64,000 nucleotides of DNA from Lysinibacillus composti (GTDB lineage: Bacteria > Bacillota > Bacilli > Bacillales_A > Planococcaceae). The position numbers and the translations under genes were made by a program. The notes below the pieces were generated by a model. It did not search any database and had not been told where the DNA came from. It saw nothing but the letters and a program-made list of their open reading frames with translations. The stretch is from assembly GCF_016908465.1 (NCBI RefSeq), contig NZ_JAFBDY010000001.1, forward strand, positions 434,001 to 498,000, written 5' to 3'. Of this stretch, positions 16,666-25,400 are shown one piece after another. Within the stretch, counting starts at the first letter, position 1, and each line of letters opens with the position of its first letter.

Positions 16666-17436
16666 ATGGATATTTTAGAAGTAACCAATTTAACTAAAGA
16701 ATTTGGTGGACTCACAGCAAATAAAGACGTTTCTATGAATGTGAAAGAAGGTTCCATTACAGCAGTCATTGGACCAAATGGAGCGGGTAAAACAACCTTT
16801 TTTAATATGATTACAGGTGTGTATCAACCTACAGCAGGAGAAATAAAGCTAAAAGGTCAATCAATAGTAGGATTAAAACCAGATGAGGTAGCGAAAAAAG
16901 GGATTTCAAGAACATTCCAAAATATACGTCTTTTTGGGGAAATGTCTGTCATTGAAAATGTACTGGTAGGGATGCATAATCACTTGAAGACCAGTTTGTT
17001 TGGAATCTTTTTAAGTTTACCGAATACAAAAAAAGAAGAGTTACAAGCAGAACAAGAAGCCTATCGACTATTAGAGTACTTTGAGCTCTCACACCTTATC
17101 AATGAAAAAGCTAACAACCTAAGTTATGGAGCACAAAGAAAACTTGAAATTGCCCGTGCTTTAGCCACACAGCCCAAATTAATATTACTCGATGAACCTG
17201 CCGCGGGAATGAATCCTAAGGAAACAAAAGAACTCACAGACATTATTAAAAGAATGGGAAAAGAGTTCGGGGTTACAATTCTTCTAATTGAACACGATAT
17301 GAAGCTTGTTATGGAACTTTCTGAACAAATTTTTGTACTAGACCATGGTGAAAAGATTGCAGAAGGAAATCCGGAGGCAATTCGAACAAACCCAAAAGTA
17401 ATCGAAGCCTATTTAGGTTCAGCAGCTGTACAATAG
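16666..17436 (+). CDS. livG: Branched-chain amino acid ABC ATPase LivG
   Basis: A 256-residue ABC ATPase with Walker A GPNGAGKTTFFN, a LivG-type insert after SRTFQNIRLFGEMSVIENV, signature LSYGAQRKLEIARALA, Walker B LILLDEPAAGMN and H-loop IEHDMKLVM. It pairs with LivF to drive import. ATG at 16666 is chosen because TAGGAGGG lies 7 bases upstream. A longer frame from 16636 would overlap livM. Confidence 0.92.
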   Translation: MDILEVTNLTKEFGGLTANKDVSMNVKEGSITAVIGPNGAGKTTFFNMITGVYQPTAGEIKLKGQSIVGLKPDEVAKKGISRTFQNIRLFGEMSVIENVLVGMHNHLKTSLFGIFLSLPNTKKEELQAEQEAYRLLEYFELSHLINEKANNLSYGAQRKLEIARALATQPKLILLDEPAAGMNPKETKELTDIIKRMGKEFGVTILLIEHDMKLVMELSEQIFVLDHGEKIAEGNPEAIRTNPKVIEAYLGSAAVQ

Positions 17437-17452
17437 GGTGAAGGAGTGAGAA

Positions 17453-18163
17453 ATGATGCCTATGTTAGAAGTGAAAAATATCGAAACATACTATGGAGCG
17501 GTTCAAGCTTTAAGAGGGATTAGTTTTGACGTAAATGAAGGCGAAATTGTTACCTTAATTGGGAGTAATGGAGCAGGGAAATCTACTACATTAAAGTCAA
17601 TTAGTGGACTAGCAAAAGTGAAGACTGGTTCAATTTTTTATAAAGATAAAGAAATCTCAAATAGACCACCTCATGAAACGACGCTATTAGGAATTGCACA
17701 TGTTCCTGAGGGTAGAAGAATTTTCGGGAATTTAACAGTAAAAGAAAACCTTTTAATGGGAGCTTTCTCGGTGAAAGGAAAACAAGTGATTGAAGAAAGA
17801 ATGGAATTTGTTTTTGGACATTTCCCTAGATTAAAGGAACGGTTAAGTCAAAAAGGTGGAACGATGAGTGGTGGGGAACAGCAAATGCTTGCAATTGGCC
17901 GTGCTTTAATGATGAACCCGGATGTATTAATGCTAGACGAGCCTTCAATGGGATTAGCGCCAATAATTGTGGAACAAATTTTCGAAATTATTTTACAATT
18001 AAACAAAATGGGTATTACAATCCTTTTAGTTGAACAAAATGCGTACCAAGCACTAAGTATTGCACATCGTGGTTATGTCATACAAAACGGTTCCATTGTT
18101 CTAAGTGGCAAGGGAACTGAATTAATAGAGAATGATGAAATAAAAGAAGCTTATTTAGCGTAA
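17453..18163 (+). CDS. livF: Branched-chain amino acid ABC ATPase LivF
   Basis: A 236-residue ABC ATPase with Walker A GSNGAGKSTTLKS, the LivF-type GIAHVPEGRRIFGNLTVKENL, signature MSGGEQQMLAIGRALM, Walker B LMLDEPSMGLAP and VEQN in place of the usual H-loop context. It is last in the operon and is followed by a terminator. Confidence 0.92.
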   Translation: MMPMLEVKNIETYYGAVQALRGISFDVNEGEIVTLIGSNGAGKSTTLKSISGLAKVKTGSIFYKDKEISNRPPHETTLLGIAHVPEGRRIFGNLTVKENLLMGAFSVKGKQVIEERMEFVFGHFPRLKERLSQKGGTMSGGEQQMLAIGRALMMNPDVLMLDEPSMGLAPIIVEQIFEIILQLNKMGITILLVEQNAYQALSIAHRGYVIQNGSIVLSGKGTELIENDEIKEAYLA

Positions 18164-18167
18164 CTTT

Positions 18168-18210
18168 AGAGCAGTTTAATGCGTCAGTGACGAATTAAAC
18201 TGTTCTTTTA
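18168..18210 (+). terminator. Terminator of the liv operon
   Basis: AGCAGTTTAAT pairs with ATTAAACTGTTCT around GCGTCAGTGACGA, followed by TTTTA. Confidence 0.8.
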
Positions 18211-18273
18211 TGGGGAAATATTTTTGTGCAGATTATAATGCATGTTACAATTTCTACAAAAGGAGGAATGTTC

Positions 18274-18753
18274 ATGCTAGCTACTATAGTAAATGCTGAA
18301 AAAGGCTATTTAGCTCAATTTGACCGTCTATTTAATCATCCTATCGAAAAAGTTTGGGCTGTACTTACAGAAAATGATAAGTTGAAAATATGGATGAGTC
18401 ACTTAGAAATTGTGGATTTAAGGAAAGATGGATTAATAAAATTTCATCATAATGATGGCACGGATCGGTACGAAGAAATGAAGATTACTGATTTTGTTGA
18501 TTCTGCTGTTTTAGAGTTTGAATGGGGAGCAGATATTGTTAGATTTGAGCTACAACCTATGGGAGACGGTTGTCTATTTATATTAAAAGAATTTATTTCG
18601 GAATTAACAGATCACACACCTAAAGATCTAGCAGGTTGGCATGTATGTTTAAACATATTCGAAGCAGTGGTGGAGAATAAAACATTGGAACATCCTGAAA
18701 ATGAATGGGAAAAATGGTTTGAAGAATACAAAGAATTAATGAATGAAATTTAA
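18274..18753 (+). CDS. SRPBCC / AHSA1-domain protein 2
   Basis: A 159-residue START-like protein: FDRLFNHPIEKVWAVLTENDKLKIWMSHLEI at the N-terminus and HVCLNIFEAVVENKTL near the C-terminal helix. The ligand is unknown. ATG at 18274 is 7 bases after AGGAGG, so the upstream starts at 18226 and 18268 are less likely. Unlike the copy at 5764 it has no ArsR partner and stands alone between the liv terminator and the convergent PucR gene. Confidence 0.85.
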   Translation: MLATIVNAEKGYLAQFDRLFNHPIEKVWAVLTENDKLKIWMSHLEIVDLRKDGLIKFHHNDGTDRYEEMKITDFVDSAVLEFEWGADIVRFELQPMGDGCLFILKEFISELTDHTPKDLAGWHVCLNIFEAVVENKTLEHPENEWEKWFEEYKELMNEI

Positions 18754-18759
18754 TAGAAA

Positions 18760-18797
18760 AACGAAGGTGTCTTTTCAGTACATCCTTCGTTTATTTT
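18760..18797. terminator. Terminator between convergent AHSA1 and PucR genes
   Basis: AACGAAGG pairs with CCTTCGTT, with TTATTTTTT on the plus strand and A-rich sequence upstream. It probably serves both directions. Confidence 0.7.
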
Positions 18798-18810
18798 TTA
18801 GTATTATTTC

Positions 18811-20424
18811 TTAGGCAATATGTTCAAATCGAACTGTCCAAAGTTTCAAACAAAATTGGAGTAAAAAAATATCATCAGGTTCATTCAAAGATCGATTAGT
18901 CAATGACTCAATTTTACGCAAACGATACAATAATGATTGTCGATGCAATGAAAGAGTGCGTGCTGTCTGACTCACATTTCCTTGATGGTGTAAATAGGTT
19001 GCAAGGGTTTGTAATAAATCTAAACCATTATTTTTGTCATATGCAGCAACAGCACCAATTGTTGAGTGCATTAGTTCTGTAGAAAATTGATTATTTGAAA
19101 GTGAAATTAGTAATTGGTAAATTCCAGTACTAGCAAATGTACTCCTAACTCCAGGTCCTTGATGACTCCTACCTATTTCTAAAGCTGTTCTTGCATTTTT
19201 ATAGCTCAAGTGAAACGTAAATCTACCTGCATGATTCTCCCCAATTCCCCAAGAACAAGTTGGGATCCTTTTCTTTTCAACTAATACGTCAATCGCATCT
19301 AAAAATTCATTTACTTCTTCTGCTACATAATCACCTGTACATTCTAGATAGATTACGACTAACTCACGGTGAAAAGTATAAATTATTTGTTTCTTTATAT
19401 TTTGAGCTGTAGATTCTACTAATTCTGAAAAAGTTCTTCTAAAATCCTTTTCGATGTCTTGTTTTATTTCTTTTTTATGTTGATAGAACTCTTCTAATTT
19501 TTCGGGTTGCCCAACTATACATACGTAGGGTAATTGAATAGAGTAGCCTAATTTTTTGCCTGTCTTAATAAACTCTTCTTTGTCACTCCAATTACCTTTT
19601 AACAAACATTTAATAAATTCTTCTGATTCTTTTTTCTTATTGTTTAAGATAGCAATATCTTTCTGTATCCATAGAGTTAATATTCCAACTACTTGATTTA
19701 TGACGGACTTTGGAATAGGGGAAGAATTAAATCTTTTTGTATTCAGTATTAGATAGCAAGGTTCTTGAGAAACAATAAAGACAGGTATAATCTGAGTGAA
19801 ATGCCCATTTTGATGTCGGATTATTGTATGATTCTCGATTTCATTTAAATTTTGAATAGTATTTTGATTAGGATTATTATTAATGAACTTTATTATGTCA
19901 CTATTATAATGAAGTTCGGTATCCATTTGAAATTCCTTAGATAAATAGATAAGGACATCTTCTAAAGGATGATTATCTAAATAAAGTTTTAACAGTTCTC
20001 GTTGTAAGCTATCTGCTTTAATCATTGTTGACTTTTCCCATTTATTTAGTTGTTCTAGAATGTATTTGATCACATCTGAAAAACGGACTTCCCAAGGTAG
20101 TTCAATTAATGGGAAATTATGTTTTTCGCAAAAATCTAGTATTTCTTGTGGGATGCAATCTACGTGTCTGCCTATTGCAATGCCCAGGGCTGCTGCACCA
20201 GAAAGGTAAATATCTTTTACGTAGGATAAAAATAAATCTGTGTTATTTCCACAACCGATAGCTGTAGTTAGGACGAGTTCATTTTTTCTTACGAAATCTT
20301 CCACGGGTATTTCCATAACAGTAACGGAATCTACAAGTTGAGTTGAAATGATATTTTCACCAGAGCGAAGTTTAGCAGTTGCAAAAAATGGAATAGATAA
20401 GACATCTTTCACAGTATATTGCAA
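18811..20424 (-). CDS. PucR-family transcriptional regulator
   Basis: A 537-residue regulator. The N-terminal PucR domain (TVKDVLSIPFFATAKLRSGENII, about residues 3-125) senses a small molecule. A middle GGDEF-like region and a C-terminal PucR HTH_30 domain follow (LATYLHHQGNVSQTARTLSLH with RQSLLYRLRKIESLT, about residues 470-520). PucR proteins often control nitrogen-compound catabolism. It follows eutB (minus strand) by 33 bases and most likely regulates the ectoine genes on both sides. This differs from the MocR-type EnuR regulator known from Proteobacteria. Confidence 0.85.
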   Translation of the reverse strand: MQYTVKDVLSIPFFATAKLRSGENIISTQLVDSVTVMEIPVEDFVRKNELVLTTAIGCGNNTDLFLSYVKDIYLSGAAALGIAIGRHVDCIPQEILDFCEKHNFPLIELPWEVRFSDVIKYILEQLNKWEKSTMIKADSLQRELLKLYLDNHPLEDVLIYLSKEFQMDTELHYNSDIIKFINNNPNQNTIQNLNEIENHTIIRHQNGHFTQIIPVFIVSQEPCYLILNTKRFNSSPIPKSVINQVVGILTLWIQKDIAILNNKKKESEEFIKCLLKGNWSDKEEFIKTGKKLGYSIQLPYVCIVGQPEKLEEFYQHKKEIKQDIEKDFRRTFSELVESTAQNIKKQIIYTFHRELVVIYLECTGDYVAEEVNEFLDAIDVLVEKKRIPTCSWGIGENHAGRFTFHLSYKNARTALEIGRSHQGPGVRSTFASTGIYQLLISLSNNQFSTELMHSTIGAVAAYDKNNGLDLLQTLATYLHHQGNVSQTARTLSLHRQSLLYRLRKIESLTNRSLNEPDDIFLLQFCLKLWTVRFEHIA

Positions 20425-20457
20425 TGAAATCTCCTCCTATCTGAAGAACATTAATGA

Positions 20458-21471
20458 CTATAAATACTGTTTAATTGAATTTGCATGAACTGGTGTATCT
20501 ACGTTATTCCCACTAACAATAATTACAACCTTTGAATCTTTCTTAACTGGTATTAAATTGTCGAGAATTGCACCAACCCCAATCGCAGCAGCGCCCTCAA
20601 CAACAATTCGATGCTCTTTATATAAATAAGCCATACCTTTTTTTATTGTTTCTTCTGGAATTAAATACGATTGATCTACAAATTGTTTCACCATGTTAAA
20701 TGTGTATTGATTATTTTCGCCAATGCCTCCTAGAAGACTATCCGCAATTGATGGTTCTTCCACTACTGATACTGGTCTTCCTGCCTTTAAACTTGCATTC
20801 ATAGCGGCCCCTTTTTCCATTGAAACTCCAATGACACCGATATCTGGATTAGTATTTTTCATAACTAACCCAATTCCTGAAAGTAGTCCACCTCCAGATA
20901 ATCCACCAATGACACAATTGATCGAAGGAAGATCCTCAAGAATCTCAAGTGCAATCGTTCCTTGGCCAGCGATTACATGTGGATGGTCAAAAGGAGGTAT
21001 AACAGTAAGTCCTTGTTCTTTTTCTAATTGATAACAACGTTGTTCAGCATCGTCTTGCCCGTTGCCAAATATTTCAAGTTCAGCATCTAAAGATTTAATA
21101 GCATCTATCTTGGCTTTTGGAACATGTTCCGAAACGCAAATACGGGATCTAATGCCTAATTTTTTTGCAGCTAAAGCTACAGCAAAACCATGATTTCCAG
21201 TTGAAAAAGTAGTGACACCAATTGATTTTTCTTCGTCGGTTAATTGATAAATTGCGTTGACAGCACCTCTAAATTTAAAAGCGCCACTTTCATGAAGATG
21301 TTCATACTTTAAATATATTTCTGCTCCAAATTGCTTTGAAATTGCTTTTGAATAGATTAGAGGAGTCTTTTTAACTACAGAGGAAATTAGACGTTTTGCT
21401 TCCCAAACATTTTGAACTGTAATGTTAGAATTTGTCGTTTTAATTTTTGAAGTAGGTATCGAAATGGTCAT
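20458..21471 (-). CDS. eutB: EutB-like PLP dehydratase (hydroxyectoine utilisation)
   Basis: A 337-residue fold-type II PLP enzyme of the threonine/serine dehydratase family. The PLP lysine is in SGAFKFRGAVNA, STGNHGFAVALAA binds the cofactor, and GGLSGGGLLSGIG holds the phosphate. GVSMEKGAAMNASL and SIADSLLGGIG follow EutB as I remember it. EutB is proposed, with EutA and EutC, to convert 5-hydroxyectoine to ectoine. Its place beside doeA, eutC and ehu genes supports EutB over a simple threonine dehydratase. A TnrA/GlnR box lies 26 bases before its ATG. Confidence 0.82.
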   Translation of the reverse strand: MTISIPTSKIKTTNSNITVQNVWEAKRLISSVVKKTPLIYSKAISKQFGAEIYLKYEHLHESGAFKFRGAVNAIYQLTDEEKSIGVTTFSTGNHGFAVALAAKKLGIRSRICVSEHVPKAKIDAIKSLDAELEIFGNGQDDAEQRCYQLEKEQGLTVIPPFDHPHVIAGQGTIALEILEDLPSINCVIGGLSGGGLLSGIGLVMKNTNPDIGVIGVSMEKGAAMNASLKAGRPVSVVEEPSIADSLLGGIGENNQYTFNMVKQFVDQSYLIPEETIKKGMAYLYKEHRIVVEGAAAIGVGAILDNLIPVKKDSKVVIIVSGNNVDTPVHANSIKQYL

Positions 21472-21496
21472 CTATGAAACTCCCTTCGAATTAATA

Positions 21497-21513
21497 TGTA
21501 ACATATTCTAACA
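21497..21513 (-). promoter_or_regulatory. TnrA/GlnR box before eutB
   Basis: TGTAACATATTCTAACA fits TGTNA-N7-TNACA exactly. It lies 26 bases before the eutB start codon, close enough to block transcription, and in the divergent region shared with doeA. Confidence 0.75.
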
Positions 21514-21616
21514 CATAATAATTTATAATTTTACAAAAAATGAAATAAAAGATAAAAATAATTTTAAAAATAAACATATATCAAAATTGTCTAATAATTT
21601 CATACAAGTTGACAGA

Positions 21617-21646
21617 TTGTTTTTGGTGTTCAAGAAACTCTATAAT
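21617..21646 (+). promoter_or_regulatory. Candidate promoter of the doeA operon
   Basis: TTGTTT (21617-21622), an 18-base spacer and a perfect TATAAT (21641-21646), 60 bases before doeA. Confidence 0.45.
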
Positions 21647-21705
21647 TCTATCTAATAAATCATAAAGTTTTATAGTGATTTGTCATAACAAAGGAGGCTT
21701 GTGAA

Positions 21706-22893
21706 ATGGCAGTTTTTGAAGTTTCTGAATATAAGGAAAGATTGAAAAAGACAAAAAAGAAGATGGCAGAAAAGGGGATAAATGTTCTACTAGTAACCGA
21801 TCCAGCTAATATGAATTATTTGGCAGGTTATGATGGTTGGTCTTTTTATGTTCATCAATTGCTAATTGTCTTATTAGATGAGGAAGAACCATTTTGGATT
21901 GGTCGTAATCAAGATGCAAACGGTGCGAGAGTTACAACTTGGTTAGGAGAAAACCACATTATTGGTTACCCAGATCATTACGTTCAATCGACAGAAAGAC
22001 ATCCTATGGACTTTGTTTGCGATATTTTAAAAGAAATTGGTCAAACGAATGGGACTGTCGGTGTCGAAATGGATACTTATTATTTTACCGCAAAATGCTT
22101 CACACAATTACAAATTGGACTTCCTCAAGCCTCATTTGTTGATGCCACATCATTAGTAAACTATGTAAGACTTATTAAATCAGATCAAGAAATTGAATAT
22201 ATAAGAAGAGCTGCTAGAATCGTTGAAAGTGCAATGAAAACAGGGATTGATGCTATTGAAGAGGGCGTAAGAGAATGTGATGTTGTTGCTAAAATCATGC
22301 ATGCACAAATTAGTGGGACAGTAGAGTTCGGTGGTGATTACCCTGCTATTATGCCGCTTTTACCTTCGGGTGAAAGAACATCAACTCCTCATTTGACATG
22401 GACTGATGAAAAATATCAATCTGGTATTCCCGTTATTTTAGAATTAGCAGGATGTTACAACCGATATCATTCACCGTTATCAAGAACTCTATTTATCGGC
22501 GAACCAGATCCAAAAGTAAAATACTTAGCGGATGTAGTTGTAGAAGGTTTAAATGCAACACTTGATGCAATCAAGCCTGGTATAACTTGTGAAGAGGTTG
22601 AGGCCGTATGGAGAAAAACAATTGCGAAGAGTGGATTTGAAAAGGAATCCCGTATTGGTTATTCAATGGGCTTAAACTACCCACCAGATTGGGGCGAGCA
22701 CACTGCGAGTTTAAGACCTGGGGATAAAACAGTTTTACAACCAAATATGACATTCCATTGTATACCGGGAATTTGGCTTGACAATTATGGGGTAGAACTA
22801 AGTGAATCTTTCCGTGTAACAGAGAGTGGTATTGAAGTTTTCGCAAACTTCCCTCGCCAGTTATTTGTCAAAAACTCGACGAAAGTGTATTAA
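21706..22893 (+). CDS. doeA: Ectoine hydrolase DoeA (EutD), M24 peptidase fold
   Basis: A 395-residue M24 (creatinase/prolidase-like) protein. NYLAGYDGWSFYVHQ, IGYPDHYVQSTERHPMD, GGDYPAIMPLLPSGERTSTP, YPPDWGEHTASLRPGDKTVL and the C-terminal FPRQLFVK agree closely with DoeA/EutD as I remember it. DoeA opens the ectoine ring to N-acetyl-2,4-diaminobutyrate in the cytoplasm. ATG at 21706 follows AAAGGAGG. It is the first gene of a run that continues with eutC and, further on, the ehu transporter. Confidence 0.87.
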   Translation: MAVFEVSEYKERLKKTKKKMAEKGINVLLVTDPANMNYLAGYDGWSFYVHQLLIVLLDEEEPFWIGRNQDANGARVTTWLGENHIIGYPDHYVQSTERHPMDFVCDILKEIGQTNGTVGVEMDTYYFTAKCFTQLQIGLPQASFVDATSLVNYVRLIKSDQEIEYIRRAARIVESAMKTGIDAIEEGVRECDVVAKIMHAQISGTVEFGGDYPAIMPLLPSGERTSTPHLTWTDEKYQSGIPVILELAGCYNRYHSPLSRTLFIGEPDPKVKYLADVVVEGLNATLDAIKPGITCEEVEAVWRKTIAKSGFEKESRIGYSMGLNYPPDWGEHTASLRPGDKTVLQPNMTFHCIPGIWLDNYGVELSESFRVTESGIEVFANFPRQLFVKNSTKVY

Positions 22894-22906
22894 AGGGTGG
22901 GTTTCA

Positions 22907-23884
22907 ATGAACATATTTCATGAAGAAGAAATTCGAAACTTTGTCAAAGTAAATTCAAAAGCAATTGAGATTGTTGAAGATGGATTTTCGGCACTTGCGA
23001 AAGGAAATGTTACTTTACCGCCAATCATGAGAGTCGATTTACCAGAACATCACGGTGAAGTGGATGTTAAAACTGCCTATATAAAAGGGCTAGATTCATT
23101 TGCGATTAAAATTTCTTCAGGATTTTTTAATAATCCTTCACTTGGTTTACCTAGTTTGAGTGGAATGATGATTTTGTTCCAGACAAGGACTGGATTAACT
23201 GAATCAATTTTACTCGATAACGGTTACCTAACAGATGTACGAACTGCAGCAGCTGGTGCGGTCGCAGCTAAATATTTGGCAAAAAGCCAAGTGAAATGTG
23301 TAGGTGTTATTGGTACTGGCGTACAAGCGCGTTATCAAATTGAAGCACTATCCTATGTGCGAGATTTTAGAACTATTTACGTTTATGGGCGAAATGAAGA
23401 ATCTGTACAAAGTTACGCAAAAGATATGGAATTGAAGTTAGGAAAAAAAGTAATCGTAGCCAAAAGTGTAGAAGAGGTAGTGAAGGAAAGTGAGATTGTA
23501 ATCACGACAACACCATCTACAGAACCACTTATTAAGGCTGAGTGGTTACATCCTGGACTTCATATTACAGCAATGGGTTCGGATGCAGAGCATAAACAAG
23601 AACTAGATTCATCTATTTTTAAGCAAGCAGATATTGTAGTTTGTGATGTAAAGGAGCAATGCTTCCGATTAGGCGAACTTCATCATGCACTTGAACAAAA
23701 TATTTTAAGTGTTGAAGATTCAACAATTTTAGAAATTGGTGAGCTTACAGCGGGACTGAAAAAAGGTCGTCAAAATGATCAACAAATTACAGTATGCGAT
23801 TTAACTGGAACTGGTGTACAAGATACAGTGATTGCGAGATTTGCAAATAGTCAATTAGTTGAATATAAAAAATTACAAGTTTAA
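22907..23884 (+). CDS. eutC: EutC-like ornithine cyclodeaminase-family protein
   Basis: A 325-residue protein of the ornithine cyclodeaminase/mu-crystallin family. DNGYLTDVRTAAAGAVAAKYLA is the substrate/NAD region, GVIGTGVQARYQIEAL the Rossmann loop (around residue 130) and ITAMGSDAEHKQELD a late conserved segment. LGLPSLSGMMILFQTRTG fits EutC. EutC is proposed to act with EutB in turning hydroxyectoine into ectoine. ATG at 22907 follows AAAGGGTGGG, 13 bases after doeA ends. Confidence 0.82.
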   Translation: MNIFHEEEIRNFVKVNSKAIEIVEDGFSALAKGNVTLPPIMRVDLPEHHGEVDVKTAYIKGLDSFAIKISSGFFNNPSLGLPSLSGMMILFQTRTGLTESILLDNGYLTDVRTAAAGAVAAKYLAKSQVKCVGVIGTGVQARYQIEALSYVRDFRTIYVYGRNEESVQSYAKDMELKLGKKVIVAKSVEEVVKESEIVITTTPSTEPLIKAEWLHPGLHITAMGSDAEHKQELDSSIFKQADIVVCDVKEQCFRLGELHHALEQNILSVEDSTILEIGELTAGLKKGRQNDQQITVCDLTGTGVQDTVIARFANSQLVEYKKLQV

Positions 23885-23897
23885 CGGAGGGGTAAAG

Positions 23898-25106
23898 ATG
23901 ACAAAGGAAAATGTAAATATTGGGACAAAAGCAGTTTGGGCTGGAGAAAAGGAAGTATTAGTACACGGTGCAACACAAGTACCTGTTGTTGTAAGTGTTG
24001 CTTATAACTATGATGATATGGATGAATGGTATGAAGTAGCTACAGGTAAAAAGAAGGGTCATATTTACGGAAGAAATACAAATCCAACAGTTCAAGCGTT
24101 TGAAGATAAAGTGAAAATTTTAGAAGGTGCAGAGGCTGCAACAAGTTTCTCAACGGGTATGGCAGCAATTAGTAACACACTTTATACATTCCTGAGACCT
24201 GGGGACCGAATCGTTTCAATCAAAGATACTTATGGTGGTACAAACAAAATTTTTACTGAATTTTTACCACAACTAAACATTGAAGTAGCTTTATGTGAAA
24301 CAGGAAATCACGAAGCGATTGAAAAAGAACTTGAAAAAGGTTGCAAAATTCTTTATTTGGAAACACCAACAAACCCAACAGTTAAAATTACTGATATTGA
24401 AAGAATGGCAAGAAAAGGTAAAGAAGCAGGAGCAATCGTCGTAGTTGATAATACATTTGCTACACCAATCAATCAAAATCCACTTGAACTTGGAGCAGAT
24501 CTTGTGTTACATAGTGCTACGAAATTTTTAGGTGGTCATGCAGATGCTCTTGGTGGTGTCGTTTGTGGAGCTAAAGAGTTGATTGAACCAATTTACCATT
24601 ACCGTGAAATTAATGGGGCAACGTTGGACCCGTGGGCAGCATATCAACTATTACGTGGAATGAAAACATTAAAATTACGTGTTGAGCAACAACAAAAAAA
24701 TGCATTGGCTATTGCGCAATTCTTAGAACAAGAAGAGTTAGTAGAAGCAGTTTATTATCCAGGGTTAGAGTCACATATCAATCATGATATCGCTAAGAAA
24801 CAAATGAAAGGCTTTGGTGGTATGCTAAGCTTTGCTGTAAAAGGCGGTATGGATGCTGTAAGAATTTTATTACCAAATCTTCAATATGCTAATCGTGCTG
24901 CAAATTTAGGTGCAGTAGAGACAACTTATGGTCCTGCTAGAACAACAAGCCATGTTGAATGTACACCAGAAGAACGAGCTGCAGTAGGTATTCCAGAAGG
25001 GTTAGTTCGAATTTCAGCAGGTATTGAAGATACAGCAGACTTAATTCAAGATCTTCAACAAGCATTTGCGATCTTAAAAGAGCAAACTGTGCTTGTCGGA
25101 AAATAA
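23898..25106 (+). CDS. Cystathionine gamma-synthase-family PLP enzyme
   Basis: A 402-residue fold-type I PLP enzyme of the Cys/Met-metabolism family. The PLP lysine is Lys209 in HSATKFLGGHADALGG. YGRNTNPTVQAFEDK, SFSTGMAAISNTL and the C-terminal LVRISAGIEDTADLI are typical. These enzymes catalyse gamma-elimination or gamma-replacement on amino acids with a leaving group at carbon 4. It starts 13 bases after eutC, behind CGGAGGGG, so it is co-transcribed with the ectoine genes. Diaminobutyrate derivatives carry a gamma nitrogen, so a role in ectoine breakdown is conceivable. That is inference. Confidence 0.85.
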   Translation: MTKENVNIGTKAVWAGEKEVLVHGATQVPVVVSVAYNYDDMDEWYEVATGKKKGHIYGRNTNPTVQAFEDKVKILEGAEAATSFSTGMAAISNTLYTFLRPGDRIVSIKDTYGGTNKIFTEFLPQLNIEVALCETGNHEAIEKELEKGCKILYLETPTNPTVKITDIERMARKGKEAGAIVVVDNTFATPINQNPLELGADLVLHSATKFLGGHADALGGVVCGAKELIEPIYHYREINGATLDPWAAYQLLRGMKTLKLRVEQQQKNALAIAQFLEQEELVEAVYYPGLESHINHDIAKKQMKGFGGMLSFAVKGGMDAVRILLPNLQYANRAANLGAVETTYGPARTTSHVECTPEERAAVGIPEGLVRISAGIEDTADLIQDLQQAFAILKEQTVLVGK

Positions 25107-25110
25107 CACG

Positions 25111-25223
25111 GGAAAGGGCAACTATCCCTTTTTAACAAATATGGATGCTCTTCCTATCATATAAAGACATCTCATTCATTTTCCTCTAAAATATGGCGTC
25201 ATGTATGCATATAGGCATGACGC
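25111..25223 (+). terminator. Terminator-like hairpin and second inverted repeat after the PLP gene
   Basis: AAAGGG / CCCTTT (25113-25131) is followed by TTTTAAC and is a weak terminator. A second perfect inverted repeat, GCGTCATG (25196-25203) / CATGACGC (25216-25223), has no T-run and may be an operator or a mRNA-processing hairpin before the homoserine-dehydrogenase-like gene. Confidence 0.5.
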
Positions 25224-25400
25224 TCATATTTCAATTGACTGTAGTAGCAACAATACTAAGCAAATTTTGGAATACAACTAATATTCATGAGATCTCCACA
25301 CAATATTTTAAATAAACGGTTTTACAAAAATTTTGCATTAAGAAGTGGTATTACCGCAAAAAAGAAAAAAATATCCTCATTTAAGGAAGTGAATAGAAGT

